The notes below the pieces were generated by a model, which worked only from the letters and a program-made list of their open reading frames with translations, searched no databases and had not been told where the DNA came from. Both the position numbers and the translations under genes were made by a program. A stretch of 53,106 nt of DNA from Leptolyngbya sp. PLA1 (GTDB lineage: Bacteria > Planctomycetota > Phycisphaerae > Phycisphaerales > UBA1924). Position 1 is the stretch's first letter; every line of letters begins with the position of its first letter. The stretch covers positions 1-53,106 of the forward strand of contig QWIH01000024.1 in NCBI GenBank assembly GCA_021405315.1, given 5' to 3'. Positions 52,807 to 53,106 of this stretch are shown here, one piece after another.

Positions 52807-53106
52807 ATGCTCGCAGAAGCCATCGTCTCCCCGATCGTCACCACTCTCAACTCTGTCCCTCGGGCCCCGACGCCGCCGGAACTTCCGGAGCTCACCCTCC
52901 GGCAGATGAGGTTCCGAACCGAGCGGCTCGGACGCCTCTACTCGCTCGCCACTGATCAGGTCGCGGATCTGTGGCAGGAGCTGGCAGCCGAGATTGTTCG
53001 AGCGCTCCGTCGGTTCGATCCGACGATCGCCTCGCGGACGACGTTCATGAAGGGCGTCATGAACCTCTGGTACCGGCAGAAGTGCCGGCAACTCCGCCGC
53101 GAGGCA
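52807..53106 (+). CDS. Sigma-70 region 2-like protein (3'-truncated by window edge)
   Basis: One hundred codons are open from the ATG at 52807 to the window end. Residues about 50-100 (SLATDQVADLWQELAAEIVRALRRFDPTIASRTTFMKGVMNLWYRQKCRQLRREA) resemble sigma-70 region 2: the DLxQE-type stretch, FDP, and a Trp-containing helix with trailing Arg residues. In other ECF-type factors the corresponding helix is R-x-x-[FW]-x-x-x-[IV]-x-x-N. The N-terminal 40 residues are Pro/Thr-rich. This is likely an ECF-type sigma factor or a sigma-like accessory protein; the conserved region 4 would lie beyond the edge. Confidence 0.6.
   Translation, partial: MLAEAIVSPIVTTLNSVPRAPTPPELPELTLRQMRFRTERLGRLYSLATDQVADLWQELAAEIVRALRRFDPTIASRTTFMKGVMNLWYRQKCRQLRREA

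Overview
The window is high-GC DNA from a planctomycete, most likely of the class Phycisphaerae. The lineage call is an inference. It rests on the bacterial gene set, on two secreted proteins ending in the GC-type dockerin signature (repeated DxNxDGNxDQDDV, ending GGxCP), on the DUF1800/DUF1501 pair, and on Tat-type secreted enzymes. No rRNA gene is present to confirm it.

Positions 1-36,090 look like ordinary chromosome. In order: a truncated inositol-monophosphatase-family gene; a thioredoxin-fold (TlpA-like) exported protein; an MFS carrier overlapping trpB; a large HEAT-like exported protein; hppD; a PhoX-type phosphatase; aroK and trpF, which converge and share their stop codons; gltA; then a leftward rpsB-tsf-M24 peptidase-nitroreductase run behind a recognisable promoter. 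Next comes a leftward DUF1800-DUF1501-dockerin operon, a second dockerin protein, a LOG-family hydrolase with its own terminator, and a TetA-like MFS gene. A sugar region follows: TIM-barrel isomerase, ApbE, a mutarotase, a sugar-binding lipoprotein, a permease and a bifunctional fucokinase/GDP-fucose pyrophosphorylase. It reads as uptake and salvage of L-fucose or a similar deoxysugar.

At 30.3-35.7 kb a DtxR/MntR-type regulator is transcribed away from a metal ABC importer (binding protein, ATPase, two permeases). A perfect 7+4+7 palindrome lies in the shared intergenic region. Both permeases carry a C-terminal DtxR-like winged-helix/dimerisation domain, so the locus holds three copies of the sensor fold.

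A tRNA-Asn at 36,019-36,090 marks a sharp change to accessory DNA. From 47,322 down to 36,326 runs one leftward operon of eight genes: an excisionase-like HTH protein, HsdM carrying an N-terminal PD-(D/E)xK domain, HsdS, a DGQHR-like protein fused to a TIR/deoxyribosyltransferase-like domain, a GIY-YIG nuclease, a NERD-UvrD helicase, an unknown protein and a RecQ-like helicase. No HsdR motor subunit is present. I read this as a candidate undescribed hybrid restriction/defence system in which separate helicases may replace the HsdR motor. Divergent from it is a tightly coupled recombinase module (small ORF, DUF2924 protein, large serine recombinase, HTH protein). It is followed by two unrecognised overlapping genes and the start of a sigma-70-like gene that leaves the window.

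I saw no CRISPR array, insertion sequence or rRNA. Promoters and terminators are listed only where elements can be pointed to.
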